From NCBI RefSeq assembly GCF_011762185.1, contig NZ_JAASQJ010000006.1, positions 124,001-188,000 of the forward strand: a stretch of 64,000 nt of DNA, in the 5' to 3' direction. The stretch's first letter is position 1. Each line of letters opens with the position of its first letter. Source of the DNA: Dyadobacter arcticus. Its GTDB lineage: Bacteria > Bacteroidota > Bacteroidia > Cytophagales > Spirosomataceae. The notes under the pieces were generated by a model, which was not told where the DNA came from, made no database searches, and worked only from the letters and a program-made list of their open reading frames with translations. Positions 41,637 to 49,731 of this stretch are shown here, one piece after another. The position numbers and the translations under genes are program-made.

Positions 41637-43073
41637 TCAACTTTTTATGATGGCAAATACGTCGCTCAGCACCTGTTTCGCTGCGTGGTATCCGCACATG
41701 CCATGCACGCCGCCGCCCGGAGGTGTTGAAGAAGAACATAAATAAATGTCCTTCGCAGAGGTACGGTAAGGGGATATACTTAAAACCGGCCTCGAATACA
41801 GCTGGAAAATATCCTGTATGCCACCATTAATGTCCCCGCCTACATAATTTGGGTTATAAGCTTCCATTTCGCTGGTATTCATCGTGTGTTTTTCCCTGAT
41901 TAAATCCCTGAAGCCAGGCGCAAATCGCTCCACCTGATTTTCTATTCCGGTCGTCATGTCAATTGTCGAGCCGTGCGGAACATGGCAATATGCCCAGGCA
42001 GTATGTTTTCCTGCGGGAGCGCGGCCAGGATCAAATACACTTTGCTGTGCGAGTAACATAAATGGCTTATCCCCTTGCCTGCCTTCCGAGATACCCTTCT
42101 CGTAATCCACAATTTCCTCCAACGTATTACCCAAATGCACAGTCGCGGCATCCTGACATTCCCTGGACGTGAATGGTATCACACCATCCAGCGCCCAATC
42201 AATCTTGAAAACACCCATTCCGTAGCGGTATTTTTCTAATCTGCTCTTGTAAGAACTGCTTAGCTTGCTACCTGCCATTTTCAGCAATTGCCTGGGGGTA
42301 ATGTCTGCTAAAACCACCTTTGCCGGAGGCAGCTGATCCAGGGATTCTACCTGAAAATCAGTAATAATTTTGCCGCCCAGTGATTGAAAATATGCTGCAA
42401 GTGCATTCGCGATCGACTGACTTCCACCTTTGGGAATAGGCCAGCCATTCAAATGGGCCGAGGCCATCAGCATAATGCCGAATGCCGCCGTGGCCACGTT
42501 TTGCAAAGGCTGTATGGCATGCGCGGCCATTCCTGCCCATAACCCTCTCGCTTCCCTTGTCTGAAATCTCTTCGCGGCCCATGTTGCGGAAGGAAGTGCT
42601 TTCATTCCAAACTTTGCCATTTCGATTGGCTTTTCCGGCCAGACAAACGGTCCCAGCAAGCTGGGTAATAAACCTGGAATATCGCCAACAAGTGGCCCCA
42701 TAAAGTCCCGGTAGGCCGATGCATCCTTCCCCAATCCCAGCGCGGTATTTTCGAGCGATTTTTCAAGAATTGCCACCTTTCCGTCATCAAAAGGATGGGC
42801 GGCCGCGAACTTTGGCTGTATAAATTCCAGTCCGAAATCTTTTAAGGGCAGGCTTTTAAAAAAGGGCGAAAGCAATGCCATCGGATGAACAGCGGAGCAA
42901 ACATCATGCACATATCCTGGCAATGTTAATTCCTGAGAGCGCATTCCTCCACCCACTGTTGATTTCCCCTCTACAATCAAAACAGAAAGCCCGGCGCGTT
43001 GCAGCGTGATTGCGGCTGCCAATCCGTTCGGGCCAGAGCCGATTACAATCGCATCATATTCTGATTTATCCAC
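41637..43073 (-). CDS. FAD-dependent phytoene-desaturase-like oxidoreductase
   Basis: A 478-residue flavoprotein of the amine-oxidase/phytoene-desaturase superfamily, closest in style to the PYROXD2 type. The N-terminal dinucleotide fold is AIVIGSGPNGLAAAITLQ (9-26), followed by VEGKSTVGGGMRSQE. The C-terminal CSSSTPPGGGVHGMCGYHAA is a characteristic FAD-binding end. No carotenoid genes are nearby, so the substrate is unknown. The start is 4 bp after the sulfatase stop and the end 30 bp before the FGE gene, so it is the middle gene of that operon. Confidence 0.9.
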   Translation of the reverse strand: MDKSEYDAIVIGSGPNGLAAAITLQRAGLSVLIVEGKSTVGGGMRSQELTLPGYVHDVCSAVHPMALLSPFFKSLPLKDFGLEFIQPKFAAAHPFDDGKVAILEKSLENTALGLGKDASAYRDFMGPLVGDIPGLLPSLLGPFVWPEKPIEMAKFGMKALPSATWAAKRFQTREARGLWAGMAAHAIQPLQNVATAAFGIMLMASAHLNGWPIPKGGSQSIANALAAYFQSLGGKIITDFQVESLDQLPPAKVVLADITPRQLLKMAGSKLSSSYKSRLEKYRYGMGVFKIDWALDGVIPFTSRECQDAATVHLGNTLEEIVDYEKGISEGRQGDKPFMLLAQQSVFDPGRAPAGKHTAWAYCHVPHGSTIDMTTGIENQVERFAPGFRDLIREKHTMNTSEMEAYNPNYVGGDINGGIQDIFQLYSRPVLSISPYRTSAKDIYLCSSSTPPGGGVHGMCGYHAAKQVLSDVFAIIKS

Positions 43074-43077
43074 CCGA

Positions 43078-44649
43078 TTATTTTTTTGCAGAAGCCAGAA
43101 TTTTCAAAGCTTCTTCATCTTTATATTCCGTCATCAAAATTTTCAGCTTCCCTTTCAAGTCTGCTGTGAGCTTCTCCGTGCCTTTGGCCCCGTATATGTT
43201 GGCTACCTCGGTAGGGTCCTTTTGTAAGTCAAACAACTCCCAAGAATCGGCGCCGCCATAAAAGTAGGCTAGCTTATACCGACTGGTACGAAGGCCAAAA
43301 TGCGGATAAACGTGATGTGGCTGGGGGAATTCGTAATAATGGTAGTACGCTTCCTTGCGCCACGGAATCTGTGCTGTTTGCGTGCCTTTTAAAAGCGGCA
43401 AAAACGATTTTCCCTGCATATCCGTCGGCGTTTTGGCCCCAGCAATATTCAAAACAGTCGGAGCCCAATCAATGTTCAGAATCAGGTCTGACACTTTGAT
43501 GCCTGGTTTGATCACACCCGGATATCTGATCACGAAAGGCGTTTTAAGGGATTCTTCGTAGATAAACCGCTTGTCGAACCAGCCATGTTCCCCCAAATAA
43601 AAACCCTGGTCGGAGGCATAAATGACGACCGTATTTTTTGCAAGACCGCTTTGATCCAGATATTCCAGTAGCTTACCAATATTCCTGTCCAGGGAATTCG
43701 CCACTGAAAAGTAATCCCTCAGATAACGCTGGTATTTCCATTCAATCAACGCTTTACCTGTTAGTTTTTTATCCGTGTACTCTTTTGTGATTTTATCATA
43801 ATAGGCTTTGAAAATCTTCTTCTGCTCTGTATTAAAACGATTATAAGTCCCGTCTTTTTCGTAATCCAAATCTACTTTCAAATCCTGCTTCAAACGCATG
43901 GTTTTATCAATCGTCATATCCTGCGCCAAAGCCGCAGACCGACCTTTATAATCATCATAGAAATTAGCTGGTAGTGGAAAGTTGACGTTGTCATAAGCGC
44001 CAAGATCCTGCAGATCGGGCAGCCATTCACGGTGGGTAGCTTTATGCCCAACAATCAGGAAAAACGGTTTGGAATTATCCCGCTTAGCAAGCCATTCCGT
44101 GGAAAATTGTGTGATGAGATCGGAGACATAGCCGGTGTGGCGTGTGGTATCATTCGGCTGGCCGATGAAATCCGGATTGTAGTAGTTACCCTGGCCCGGG
44201 AGTACTTTCCAATAGTCAAAGCCTGCCGGTAGGCTGTTTAAATGCATTTTACCAATCCAGGCAGTCTGGTAGCCACTTTTGCGAAGTGTTTCGGACAAAA
44301 GCGTTTGGTTAGTATCAAACCTTGTATTGTCATTTCGCTTATATCCATTGGTATGGCTATATTTTCCGGTGAGCAAAGTGGCCCGGCTCGGGCCGCAGAT
44401 GGAATTGGTGACGAGATTATTGGTTAGGAGTGCTCCTTCTCTTGCAATGCGGTCAATGTGAGGGGTTTTTACAATTTTATTTCCATAAGCCCCAATTCCC
44501 TGATAGGCGTGATCATCCGAGAAAATAAATATAATGTTAGGCCGCTGCGGCGTTTGCGCAAAGGATGAAAACGCAGTAATGCACAGTAACAACAACCCGA
44601 AATAACCGGAACATATCTTGAAATTATGAGTATAAAAATGGAGGATCAT
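43078..44649 (-). CDS. Exported type I sulfatase
   Basis: A 523-residue sulfatase hydrolysing sulfate esters in the periplasm or outside the cell. A signal peptide ends in AFSSFAQ. The metal site PNIIFIFSDDHAYQG follows, then the formylglycine motif CGPSR with C85, and a lysine in GYQTAWIGKMHLN. Other ligands are in YASDQGFYLGEHGWFDKR. The Cys-type motif needs conversion by a formylglycine-generating enzyme, and one is encoded in the same operon. The substrate is unknown; the lack of a SusCD pair argues against a large glycan system. Confidence 0.94.
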   Translation of the reverse strand: MILHFYTHNFKICSGYFGLLLLCITAFSSFAQTPQRPNIIFIFSDDHAYQGIGAYGNKIVKTPHIDRIAREGALLTNNLVTNSICGPSRATLLTGKYSHTNGYKRNDNTRFDTNQTLLSETLRKSGYQTAWIGKMHLNSLPAGFDYWKVLPGQGNYYNPDFIGQPNDTTRHTGYVSDLITQFSTEWLAKRDNSKPFFLIVGHKATHREWLPDLQDLGAYDNVNFPLPANFYDDYKGRSAALAQDMTIDKTMRLKQDLKVDLDYEKDGTYNRFNTEQKKIFKAYYDKITKEYTDKKLTGKALIEWKYQRYLRDYFSVANSLDRNIGKLLEYLDQSGLAKNTVVIYASDQGFYLGEHGWFDKRFIYEESLKTPFVIRYPGVIKPGIKVSDLILNIDWAPTVLNIAGAKTPTDMQGKSFLPLLKGTQTAQIPWRKEAYYHYYEFPQPHHVYPHFGLRTSRYKLAYFYGGADSWELFDLQKDPTEVANIYGAKGTEKLTADLKGKLKILMTEYKDEEALKILASAKK

Positions 44650-44753
44650 GAACTACTCTATAAAATTGGTAGACAAAATAAACCGATCAAGAATTATTAA
44701 GCAAACATTTCATTGGATAACTTAGGAATAAAGGTGAGAATGTCCTTGTACAC

Positions 44754-44786
44754 AAAAGGCCGGAGCTTGCTATGCAAACCCCGGCC
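44754..44786 (-). terminator. Terminator of the DUF4142 gene
   Basis: GGCCGG (44758-44763) pairs with CCGGCC (44781-44786); a short T4 tail follows on the minus strand. Confidence 0.6.
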
Positions 44787-44807
44787 CTCTTACTAATTAT
44801 CCAATTA

Positions 44808-45383
44808 TTATTTTTTTGCGTCATGAATGGCTTCGGCCATTTCCAGATGATGTTTCAAAGTTGGCACTTTACCAGCAGCCCAGGTTTTGACATCTGCATC
44901 TTTTGCGTCTTTGGCAGCTTCCTCGAATTCGCTGATATCCTTTTTATGGTCATCAACCATAAATGAGATATAGGCCTTATCAAATTCTTCGCCTTTTTTG
45001 GCAGCAAGGTCATCGTAATCCTTTTGTCTTGCGTCGCTCAGTGCCATCGGCAAAGTAATGCTCTTTTTTCCCGCCAGTGCTTTAAGCTCGTCATTGGCTT
45101 TCCCATGTTCTTTGCTCATGGTCTCTCCAAACTTTTTCACATCGGCACTTGCTGCATTGGATTGAGCCAGTTCACCAAGCTTCACTTCCATCATGCCGCC
45201 ATCTGCGGCAGCTACTGCAAATTCCGAATCGTCTTCCAACTTGGTTTCATCGAGCGTTTCTTCATTTTGCTCTTCCGCAACCTCCTTGGAATCTTCTGCC
45301 TTGTTATTGTTACAGGAAGAAAATGCCATCATGGCCGCAAGCGCCAGTGTACTTAATGTTATCTTTTTCATAATTATTTTCAT
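44808..45383 (-). CDS. DUF4142 lipoprotein (ferritin-like helical domain)
   Basis: A 191-residue lipoprotein (lipobox FSSC, C24) with an acidic linker rich in Glu and then a four-helix DUF4142 domain. Family landmarks are DDSEFAVAAADGGMMEVKLGELA, KKFGETMSKEHGKANDELKAL and the ending FEEAAKDAKDADVKTWAAGKVPTLKHHLEMAE. DUF4142 proteins are envelope proteins of unknown function; some are stress-induced. It is monocistronic, divergent from the response regulator, and may share a regulatory gap. Confidence 0.92.
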   Translation of the reverse strand: MKIIMKKITLSTLALAAMMAFSSCNNNKAEDSKEVAEEQNEETLDETKLEDDSEFAVAAADGGMMEVKLGELAQSNAASADVKKFGETMSKEHGKANDELKALAGKKSITLPMALSDARQKDYDDLAAKKGEEFDKAYISFMVDDHKKDISEFEEAAKDAKDADVKTWAAGKVPTLKHHLEMAEAIHDAKK

Positions 45384-45468
45384 TTTTTTGTGTATTATTC
45401 TCCATATGTTGTAAAAAGCATGCCACAGCCAGCCATGAAGAATAATTTATTCTTGAAAAAAGATGTAT

Positions 45469-45476
45469 TAATTTTG
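45469..45476 (+). promoter_or_regulatory. Candidate -7 box for the response regulator
   Basis: TAATTTTG fits TAnnTTTG. The predicted leader is about 65 nt. No clear TTTG lies at -33. Confidence 0.3.
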
Positions 45477-45545
45477 TTTTGAGTCTGTCATCCCACCGGA
45501 TGCATTAACTTTGATCTAATTCATTAGACCCCCCTTAAACCTATA

Positions 45546-45989
45546 ATGAGTACCGGTAAAACCTTTCAGATTCTCCTGGCCGACGATGACGACGATGATA
45601 CCTTTTTATTTCAGGAAGCATTGGAACAGCTGCCTGTTCCGATGAATTTGCAGATCGCAGACAATGGCGTGGAATTGATAAATATGCTCGATGGCGAAGT
45701 TGCCAAGCCCGACCTTATTTTTCTGGATATGAATATGCCAGTTAAAAATGGTCTTGAATGTCTCACGGAAATCCGCTCTACGCCTGGCTTCGAAGAAACC
45801 CCTATCATCATCTTATCCACTTCGGTGGCTCAATATCTTTGGGAATCGGCTTACAAAGCTGGTGCGAACCTTTACATTCAAAAACCTACGAGCTTCGACG
45901 GTCTGGTGGATATTTTAAAGAAATGTCTTTTTCAAAAATTGGAACGCAGCGAGACCTTCAGTGTAGAAAAATTTTTGATCACCAATTAG
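45546..45989 (+). CDS. Stand-alone receiver-domain response regulator
   Basis: A 147-residue single receiver domain with no output domain. The acidic pocket is LADDDDDD (11-18), the phospho-acceptor is D61 in LIFLDMNMPVKNG, the switch region is ILSTS (T92), and the conserved lysine is K113 in YIQKPTSF. Such Rcp1/CheY-like proteins relay phosphate to other proteins or act in light or motility signalling. No histidine kinase lies in the window, so the partner is unknown. Confidence 0.93.
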   Translation: MSTGKTFQILLADDDDDDTFLFQEALEQLPVPMNLQIADNGVELINMLDGEVAKPDLIFLDMNMPVKNGLECLTEIRSTPGFEETPIIILSTSVAQYLWESAYKAGANLYIQKPTSFDGLVDILKKCLFQKLERSETFSVEKFLITN

Positions 45990-46159
45990 CCGGCTAAAAG
46001 CCAACCCGGGATTAGCCTCCGTTTTTAACATTTGCATCAAAATGAGTACATACTTCCTCAGACGTATTTGGAAAAGAAATATGCTGGGGTTTTTTCATGG
46101 ACTTTTTAATTGGTATTACTTTATTATAAAACTCCGGCACACAGTTTAATGTAAACCAC

Positions 46160-47251
46160 ATGTCGGTAGCCGTTGGAACGTTAACAGAAGAGCCTGTTAT
46201 CACAGCCAGACAGTTTAAAAAGCTCAAAAAAGATCCCCGCCTCACTGCCGAAGCAGCAGGCTTGAATTATATACAATCAGGTGACGCTCCCGGATTTTTC
46301 CGAAAAGGCAAATCGCCCCGTTTTTTCTACGTAGATAGGGCAGGTATTCGCCTGACAGACAAGCAGGTCATCAACAGAATAAAGGCTCTGGTACTTCCGC
46401 CTGCCTGGAAAGAAGTATGGATCAGCTCCGATCCCAACACGCATTTGCAGGCAACTGGTATTGACGACGCGGGCCGGAAACAATATCGCTATCATCCGCA
46501 TTGGAACCTGATCCGTAATCAAACCAAATATTACAAACTGCTTACTTTTTCAGAAGCGCTCCCATCACTGCGCGAACATGTGGAGCAGGATCTCAGAAAA
46601 AGGGATCTGGACTTGCAAAAATCGGTTGCATTGGTGATCAAGCTGATGGATAAGACTTGTATCCGGGTAGGTAACCAGCAATACAAAATTAAGCACGGCT
46701 CGTCGGGCATTACTACATTGGACTCGCGCTGTGCTACCGTTAGCGGAAGCCGTATCCGGTTTATCTTTACGGGTAAAAAAGGCATTAAGCAGGATATAAC
46801 GCTCAAAGATACCCAGCTGGCCAGGCTTGTGAAGCAATACAAGGAGCTCCCGGGTAAAAGGCTTTTTCAATACACCACTGAAACAGGAAGATGTTCGCTA
46901 AATGCAAGGCAGGTGAATGATTATATCCGGGAACATACCGGGGAGCATTTTTCCGCCAAAGATTTCAGAACGTGGATGGGAACCGTTACTGCATTTGAAT
47001 ACTTGAGTACGCAGGAAAAATTCCAGTCGCAGCGGCAGTTCACGCGGATTGTGAATACCTGTCTGGATGTTGTCGCTGCGCATTTAGGAAACACAAGGGC
47101 CGTTTGCAAAAAATACTATGTACATCCTGCCGTTTTTAGGGCTTATGAAAATGGAAAGATCCAGCGGTTCCTGAATAAACCCACCGAAGAGCAGAAATTT
47201 TTTTCAACCAGCGAACAGTATGTCAAATCGCTGCTGGCTCATCAGGTCTAA
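46160..47251 (+). CDS. DNA topoisomerase IB (poxvirus type)
   Basis: A 363-residue type IB topoisomerase that relaxes supercoiled DNA without ATP. An N-terminal domain (to about 90) contains the typical VLPPAWKEVWIS segment, followed by a catalytic domain with IRVGNQQYKIKHGSSGITTL, an FRTWMGT motif with catalytic Arg, and the C-terminal tyrosine in VCKKYYVHPAVF. Bacterial members are accessory enzymes found in a minority of species. It is a single-gene unit with a plain 170-bp leader; an LpxR-like gene follows 29 bp downstream. Confidence 0.94.
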   Translation: MSVAVGTLTEEPVITARQFKKLKKDPRLTAEAAGLNYIQSGDAPGFFRKGKSPRFFYVDRAGIRLTDKQVINRIKALVLPPAWKEVWISSDPNTHLQATGIDDAGRKQYRYHPHWNLIRNQTKYYKLLTFSEALPSLREHVEQDLRKRDLDLQKSVALVIKLMDKTCIRVGNQQYKIKHGSSGITTLDSRCATVSGSRIRFIFTGKKGIKQDITLKDTQLARLVKQYKELPGKRLFQYTTETGRCSLNARQVNDYIREHTGEHFSAKDFRTWMGTVTAFEYLSTQEKFQSQRQFTRIVNTCLDVVAAHLGNTRAVCKKYYVHPAVFRAYENGKIQRFLNKPTEEQKFFSTSEQYVKSLLAHQV

Positions 47252-47280
47252 GGATTCACGGATTTCGTATGTAGGTTACT

Positions 47281-48249
47281 ATGAGCCGACCGATACCTGG
47301 CATTTTCCTATTCTTGCTGCTTTCACTGTCCCTATCTGCGCAACGGATAGATCAAACAGCTTCCTTTCGAAACGTGGTCGGTAACAATTACATCCGGTTT
47401 CATTACGACAATGATTTTGTTGGAAAAACTGATTACTACTATACACAGGGTTATAGTTTCGAAATTGTCGCACCTGCTTTAAGGAAGAATCCTGTCAATA
47501 AGCTCTTGGTGAAGCTTAATAACTCCTATTCCAAATACGGGCTGACTTTTGAACATTACGGTTTCACGCCGACAAGCATTAAAAGCAATGTAATCCTCTA
47601 CAACGACCGGCCCTTTGCTGGTTGTATTATGTTAAAGTCCTTTCGGATTTCTGTCGATACTGTGCAAAAAGCCCGGTTAACTTCTGTAATAAGCACCGGG
47701 ATGATTGGCCCCGCGGCATTTGCAAGCCGAATGCAAAGCACCATTCATAAATGGACAGGGGACCAGGATCCAAAAGGGTGGCAGTATCAGATTCGCAATG
47801 ACTTAATTCTCAATTACGAGCTCAATTATGAGAAGCTAATCTATAAATATGCTAACTTATTTGAGCTCAATACCAATACTCAATTGCGATTAGGCACCTT
47901 ATCCGACAAGCTGCAAGCGGGCTTGACGCTCAAACTCGGAAATATCAATTCTATTTTCAGCCGGTCGGAAAAACCGTTTTCCAGGAATTTTCAGATTTAC
48001 ATTTATAACCAGCCCCTTGTCAGTCTGGTCGGCTACGACGCTGCTTTGAGCGGTGGGTTGTTCAGCCGCAATAGTCCGTACACCTTGTCTTCTTCACAGA
48101 TAAACCGAGTCACGTTCCAGGACAACTTTGGCCTTGTTGTGCATTGCTGGCGATTATATATCGAGTATTACCAATCCTTTCTGACCAAGGAATTCAAAAC
48201 CGGCTGGGACCATCGCTGGGGCGGTGTGAAAATTGGTTTTGCCATTTAA
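47281..48249 (+). CDS. LpxR-like outer-membrane lipid A deacylase family (DUF2219) protein
   Basis: A 322-residue outer-membrane barrel of the LpxR/DUF2219 family. A signal peptide ends SLSLSAQ. The family motif NYIRFHYDNDFVGKTDYYYTQGY supplies the Asn-Asp pair and tyrosines near the active site, and VILYNDRPFAGC and WQYQIRNDLILNYELNYEK continue the pattern. LpxR removes the 3'-acyloxyacyl group from lipid A; whether this homologue has that activity is inference. It follows the topoisomerase gene by 29 bp but no functional link is known. Confidence 0.88.
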   Translation: MSRPIPGIFLFLLLSLSLSAQRIDQTASFRNVVGNNYIRFHYDNDFVGKTDYYYTQGYSFEIVAPALRKNPVNKLLVKLNNSYSKYGLTFEHYGFTPTSIKSNVILYNDRPFAGCIMLKSFRISVDTVQKARLTSVISTGMIGPAAFASRMQSTIHKWTGDQDPKGWQYQIRNDLILNYELNYEKLIYKYANLFELNTNTQLRLGTLSDKLQAGLTLKLGNINSIFSRSEKPFSRNFQIYIYNQPLVSLVGYDAALSGGLFSRNSPYTLSSSQINRVTFQDNFGLVVHCWRLYIEYYQSFLTKEFKTGWDHRWGGVKIGFAI

Positions 48250-48386
48250 GTTCGGGTAAAAACGGCTACATATACGATTGAATCCTTTCCTCAACCTTGA
48301 TCAAATCCGGTTTATGACATAATGGCACAGGATTTTAATCCGTCACGCAAAGGATTAAAAAATCACAAACCTTAAAACTGAATAGC

Positions 48387-48854
48387 ATGGAAACCAATGA
48401 AAATTTAGTAGAGGTCTTGAATGACCTGATCAAAATTAACAACGATCGTATCGATGGATACGAAAAGGCAATTGTTGAAGTCGAAGATATGGATGTTGAC
48501 CTGAAAGGTATCTTTCAAAAAATGGCCAACGAAAGCCGTGAAAATATAAATGAGTTAAGCGCTGAGATAAGGACGCTTGGTGGAGACGTAGCAACAGGAA
48601 CCACTAATTCGGGTAAAATTTATCGCGTTTGGATGGACATCAAAGCTACTTTCACTGGCCATGACAGGACTTCTGTACTGGAAAGCTGCGAATACGGTGA
48701 AGATGCTGCCCAGGAAGCTTATGATGATGCATTGGCTACTGACACAGATCTGCCTGTAAACATCAGACAAATCATCGCAAATCAGAAAGCGGGATTATTG
48801 GAATCGCATAACCTGATTAAGAAATACCGTGATTTGCACCAGGCGGTTAACTAA
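48387..48854 (+). CDS. PA2169-type four-helix protein (DUF2383)
   Basis: A 155-residue all-helical, ferritin-like protein of the DUF2383 family. Typical segments are LVEVLNDLIKINNDRIDGYEKAI, GIFQKMANESRENINELSAEI, GGDVATGTTNSGKIYRVWMDIK and ESCEYGEDAAQEAYDDAL. Its role is unknown; members are linked to stress and stationary phase and lack a clear metal site. It has no signal peptide. A perfect palindromic terminator follows and is shared with the convergent LolA gene. Confidence 0.93.
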   Translation: METNENLVEVLNDLIKINNDRIDGYEKAIVEVEDMDVDLKGIFQKMANESRENINELSAEIRTLGGDVATGTTNSGKIYRVWMDIKATFTGHDRTSVLESCEYGEDAAQEAYDDALATDTDLPVNIRQIIANQKAGLLESHNLIKKYRDLHQAVN

Positions 48855-48881
48855 TACATTCTCACACGAACAAATACTATC

Positions 48882-48919
48882 AAAAAAGGGCTGAAATCGA
48901 TCGATTTCAGCCCTTTTTT
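48882..48919. terminator. Bidirectional perfect-palindrome terminator
   Basis: A 38-nt perfect palindrome centred on ATCGAT; it begins with six A and ends with six or more T, so both strands read as a GC stem with a U tail. It serves the convergent DUF2383 and LolA genes. Confidence 0.9.
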
Positions 48920-48939
48920 TCGTCAAATCTCAACTTCTA

Positions 48940-49590
48940 TTATCGAAGATCAACAACTTCTACTCCCGGATATTGTTTTGCATTGAAAGCAAAAAAGCTA
49001 TCGGAAACAGTCACATCAGGCTGAAACTGTTCAACTTTATAAACCACTTCCTGACCATTCTTCTGAAATATTTTCCAGCTGTTGATTGACCTATCAGCCT
49101 TATTTACTTCAATTTCAACTTTATCCACCTGACTGCTTTTATTCGTGGAGGTAAGCTGAACCACTTCCAGATTTTTGCTACCCTCTTTTTTGTCCTTCAA
49201 AAAGATAGACTTAAACCCTTTTTTGTAAGCGGAGTAAATTTTAGTTGGATCCAAATCACCACCAGCGGTAGGATCTGAATCTTGCAGGTTAACCTCATTG
49301 GTTTCCTTAATATAAGTCGCCATTAGTTTTCCATCATTGAAAATTTCCTGACCCGCCATTTTAAGCCTGAATTTCATGCCTTTCACAGTCGCCTCTCCTT
49401 TCAATGATTTTTCACCCTTTGGCGTGTACGTGAATATGGCTTTGAATGATTTGATCTGCTGATATTTCTTACTCATCGCTTCGAGGATTGCCGACGATTT
49501 TTTATCTCCCTGCGCATTTGAGGAAAACGAAGTCAGCAAAGCAATCATCACTATCGCAATCGTAAACGTACTTTTTTTGAAATTTTCCAT
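48940..49590 (-). CDS. Outer-membrane lipoprotein carrier protein LolA-like
   Basis: A 216-residue periplasmic protein with a signal peptide (VMIALLTSFSSNAQ). It has the LolA layout: ILEAMSKKYQQIKSFKAIFTYTPKG, MKFRLKMAGQEIFNDGKLMATYIKETNEV and a closing QFQPDVTVSDSFFAFNAKQYPGVEVVDLR. LolA ferries lipoproteins to the outer membrane; in this phylum the pathway is only partly conserved. The ATG at 49590 removes a three-residue extension; either is possible. It is downstream of ftsK, an arrangement I regard as common in Bacteroidota. Confidence 0.9.
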   Translation of the reverse strand: MENFKKSTFTIAIVMIALLTSFSSNAQGDKKSSAILEAMSKKYQQIKSFKAIFTYTPKGEKSLKGEATVKGMKFRLKMAGQEIFNDGKLMATYIKETNEVNLQDSDPTAGGDLDPTKIYSAYKKGFKSIFLKDKKEGSKNLEVVQLTSTNKSSQVDKVEIEVNKADRSINSWKIFQKNGQEVVYKVEQFQPDVTVSDSFFAFNAKQYPGVEVVDLR

Positions 49591-49731
49591 ATTAAACATT
49601 TAGCTTTTTAGTGAGTTAAGTAAATAAGGGATACGTAATTTGATATACGTTACAAAATTTAGACCAACAGTCCATAGGAAGGTTTAACGGCATTGTTTCA
49701 CAGGAAACGGGAAAGGTAAATCGTAGGAGCA

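Noticed and set aside
45990..46159. Gap between response regulator and topoisomerase checked for a small RNA or promoter
   Set aside because: No stable hairpin with a T run and no TAnnTTTG box seen.
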